From: Bacteroidota bacterium
GTDB taxonomy: Bacteria; Bacteroidota; Bacteroidia; Chitinophagales; Chitinophagaceae
Direction of reading: 5' to 3'
DNA: 64,000 nucleotides
Assembly (NCBI GenBank): GCA_018266555.1
Contig: JAFEAF010000018.1
Location: 1-64,000, forward strand
In this document: piece by piece, positions 62,209-64,000 of the stretch
How positions within the stretch are numbered: the stretch's first letter is position 1
Layout: each line of letters starts with the position of its first letter
Program-made: the position numbers and the translations under genes
Notes under the pieces: model-generated
The model's input: the letters and a program-made list of their open reading frames with translations, nothing else
The model's database searches: none
Told to the model about the DNA's origin: nothing

Positions 62209-64000
62209 CCAGCGCAGAAATACGAAAAAGTTTTTTGGATTTTTTCCATTCAAAAGGACATGAGATCGTTCCTTCAGCACCCATAGTAGTGAAGAATGAT
62301 CCAACACTTATGTTCACCAATGCGGGGATGAATCAATTCAAAGATTATTTTCTTGGTAATAAAAAACCACCGTATCAAAGAGTGGCCGATACACAAAAGT
62401 GTTTACGTGTCAGTGGCAAGCATAACGATTTGGAAGAGGTTGGAGTGGATACTTATCATCATACCATGTTTGAAATGCTGGGCAACTGGAGTTTTGGTGA
62501 TCCTGCACGGCCTGCCGGTGGGTATTTTAAAAAAGAAGCCATTGCCTGGAGTTGGGAATTGTTGACAGAAGTTTATAAGATTGATAAAAGCAGGTTGTAT
62601 GTTACCGTTTTTAAAGGTGATGCAAAAGAAGGATTACCTAAAGATGAAGAAGCATATAATGAATGGAAAAAATGGTTACCTCAAGACCGGATATTGATGG
62701 GGACCAAAAAAGATAATTTTTGGGAAATGGGTGACACTGGTCCCTGTGGACCCTGCACGGAGATACATTATGATTCACGGCCTGTTGCAAACAATGACGG
62801 ACATGCTTTGGTTAACAATGATGAAACCGGGAAAGTAGTGGAGATTTGGAATAATGTATTCATCCAGTTTAATCGTTTAAAAGATGGTTCACTGGAGCCA
62901 CTGCCTGCCAAACATGTAGATACCGGAATGGGGTTGGAACGATTAGTGAGAGTATTGCAAAATAAAAAGTCCAATTACGATACGGATATTTTCAGTGATA
63001 TTATAGATTTTGTTGCTCATCAGATTTCACCTGCTACTAAATACGGACAATATGAAGATTGCGATATTGCTCTTCGGGTTATAGCGGATCATATAAGAGC
63101 GATCACATTTGTAATAGCCGACGGACAATTGCCGTCAAACACAGGTGCTGGATATGTAATTCGAAGAATTTTGCGGAGAGCAGTTAGATATGGTTATGAT
63201 AAACTAAGGTTTCATAAACCATTTATGCACACTATAGTACCATTATTGGCAAATCAATTTGAGGAAGTATTTCCAGAGGTTAATTCTCAAAAAGATTTTA
63301 TTCAAAAAGTAATTCTTGAAGAAGAAAATTCATTCTTTAAAACTTTGGCTGCGGGCAAAAATTTATTTTGGCAATACACAGAAGGGCATTTGTTTAAAGA
63401 AAATAAACAGGCGGAACTTTATCCTTTATATAAACAAAAGGTCATTGTTGGAAAGTTTGCTTTTGAATTGTATGACACTTATGGATTCCCCCTTGATTTA
63501 ACCGAATTAATGTCAAAAGAAAAAGGATTTACTGTTGATATAGAAGGATTCAATGCAGAAATGCAAAAACAAAAATCCCGCAGCCGGGCTGCCACTTCTA
63601 TTGATGCCGGCGATTGGATGGTACTCGATGATTTTGCTTTGAACGAATTTGTGGGCTATGAAATGTTGGAAATCGAAACAAGAATAATAAAATACAGGAA
63701 AATTAAGGCCAAAGGAAAAGAATCATTTCAACTGGTTTTGGAGGCCACACCTTTTTATGCAGAAAGTGGCGGGCAAGTAGGCGATACGGGTGAATTAATA
63801 ATTAATAATGAAGCAGTAAAAGTTACAGATACAAAAAAAGAAAATAATCTTATAGTTCATTATACTGAAACATTACCCGAAGATGTATCAGTAGCTGTGA
63901 TTGCAAAAGTAGATGCATCAAGAAGAAAAAACATCATGCTGCATCATTCCGCCACACACTTGTTACACGCTGCATTAAGAAAAGTATTGGGAACTCATGT
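62205..64000 (+). CDS. alaS: alanyl-tRNA synthetase, N-terminal part (cut by window edge)
   Basis: The first 598 codons of alanyl-tRNA synthetase, the enzyme that charges tRNA-Ala. The aminoacylation domain has [34 protein letters not shown] and [12 protein letters not shown] (residues about 35-190). The tRNA-recognition domain follows, and the editing domain begins with [13 protein letters not shown]. The frame reaches the editing-site motif [19 protein letters not shown] at the window end, so about one third of the protein lies outside. The ATG at 62205 gives the usual N-terminus [14 protein letters not shown]. Confidence 0.96.
   Translation, partial: MTSAEIRKSFLDFFHSKGHEIVPSAPIVVKNDPTLMFTNAGMNQFKDYFLGNKKPPYQRVADTQKCLRVSGKHNDLEEVGVDTYHHTMFEMLGNWSFGDPARPAGGYFKKEAIAWSWELLTEVYKIDKSRLYVTVFKGDAKEGLPKDEEAYNEWKKWLPQDRILMGTKKDNFWEMGDTGPCGPCTEIHYDSRPVANNDGHALVNNDETGKVVEIWNNVFIQFNRLKDGSLEPLPAKHVDTGMGLERLVRVLQNKKSNYDTDIFSDIIDFVAHQISPATKYGQYEDCDIALRVIADHIRAITFVIADGQLPSNTGAGYVIRRILRRAVRYGYDKLRFHKPFMHTIVPLLANQFEEVFPEVNSQKDFIQKVILEEENSFFKTLAAGKNLFWQYTEGHLFKENKQAELYPLYKQKVIVGKFAFELYDTYGFPLDLTELMSKEKGFTVDIEGFNAEMQKQKSRSRAATSIDAGDWMVLDDFALNEFVGYEMLEIETRIIKYRKIKAKGKESFQLVLEATPFYAESGGQVGDTGELIINNEAVKVTDTKKENNLIVHYTETLPEDVSVAVIAKVDASRRKNIMLHHSATHLLHAALRKVLGTH

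Noticed and set aside
1-64000. tRNA, rRNA, CRISPR array, insertion sequence or prophage
   Set aside because: Looked for in all intergenic stretches; no cloverleaf, regularly spaced repeats, transposase or phage genes were seen.

Overview
The window is chromosomal DNA of a Bacteroidota bacterium, most probably of the Chitinophagaceae/Chitinophagia branch. The evidence is the gliding-motility genes gldE and gldD beside mutY and ssb, a DUF5777 beta-barrel protein, a Bacteroidota-type formimidoylglutamase homologue, a 31-residue bS22/mS38-like basic protein, a PSP1 protein next to holB, few Shine-Dalgarno sequences, frequent TTG/GTG starts, and promoter boxes of the form TAnnTTTG. The DNA is AT-rich and densely coded. 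I saw no rRNA, tRNA, CRISPR array, transposase or phage gene.

Layout. 0-7.3 kb (minus strand): an RND efflux operon (beta-propeller protein, TolC-like channel, adaptor, permease) preceded by a PepSY-like protein and an unknown exported protein. 7.4-11.2 kb (plus): ureohydrolase-like protein, Gfo/Idh/MocA oxidoreductase, PBP4-type carboxypeptidase. 11.2-13.1 kb: mutL. 13.2-19.3 kb (plus): a membrane-receptor/trehalose-phosphate-synthase fusion, a secreted GH3/serine-hydrolase fusion and a freshly frameshifted pseudogene. 19.4-30.8 kb (mostly minus): PSP1 protein, holB, glutathione peroxidase, a beta-helix lipoprotein, comF, radA, then a zinc metallopeptidase (plus), RNase G/E, the bS22-like gene, a TPR protein and an HU-family protein.

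30.9-36.7 kb (plus): mutY, ssb, gldE, gldD, a DUF3109 protein and lutB. 36.7-41.6 kb (minus): EamA transporter, purH, comEC. 41.7-44.2 kb: a large beta-propeller/phosphoesterase. 44.2-48.9 kb (minus): DinB protein, small HTH regulator, carB, lipoprotein. 49.0-59.7 kb (plus): M23 peptidase, bcp, DUF5777 protein, (birA on minus), rsfS, ftsH, lutC, AIG2-like, lpxH-like, unknown exported protein, mscS. 59.7-61.9 kb (minus): thioredoxin-like protein, MerR regulator, second M23 peptidase. alaS starts at 62205 and runs off the window.

Most of it is housekeeping: DNA repair and replication (mutL, mutY, radA, holB, ssb), envelope remodelling (PBP4, two M23 peptidases, GH3/hydrolase, LpxH-like), translation (RNase G/E, RsfS, AlaS, bS22-like), nucleotide synthesis (purH, carB) and redox defence (gpx, bcp). 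Three things stand out. First, small palindromic or tandem elements seem to have inserted in frame into conserved proteins (carB, radA, purH, holB, mutL), and two of these families have look-alike copies in intergenic DNA of the same window. Second, a two-transmembrane sensor/HAMP-like module is fused to a GT20 glycosyltransferase. Third, several control arrangements are unusual: a terminator overlapping the carB promoter, a 39-codon leader ORF whose stop overlaps the alaS start, and a perfect 32-bp palindrome before purH.
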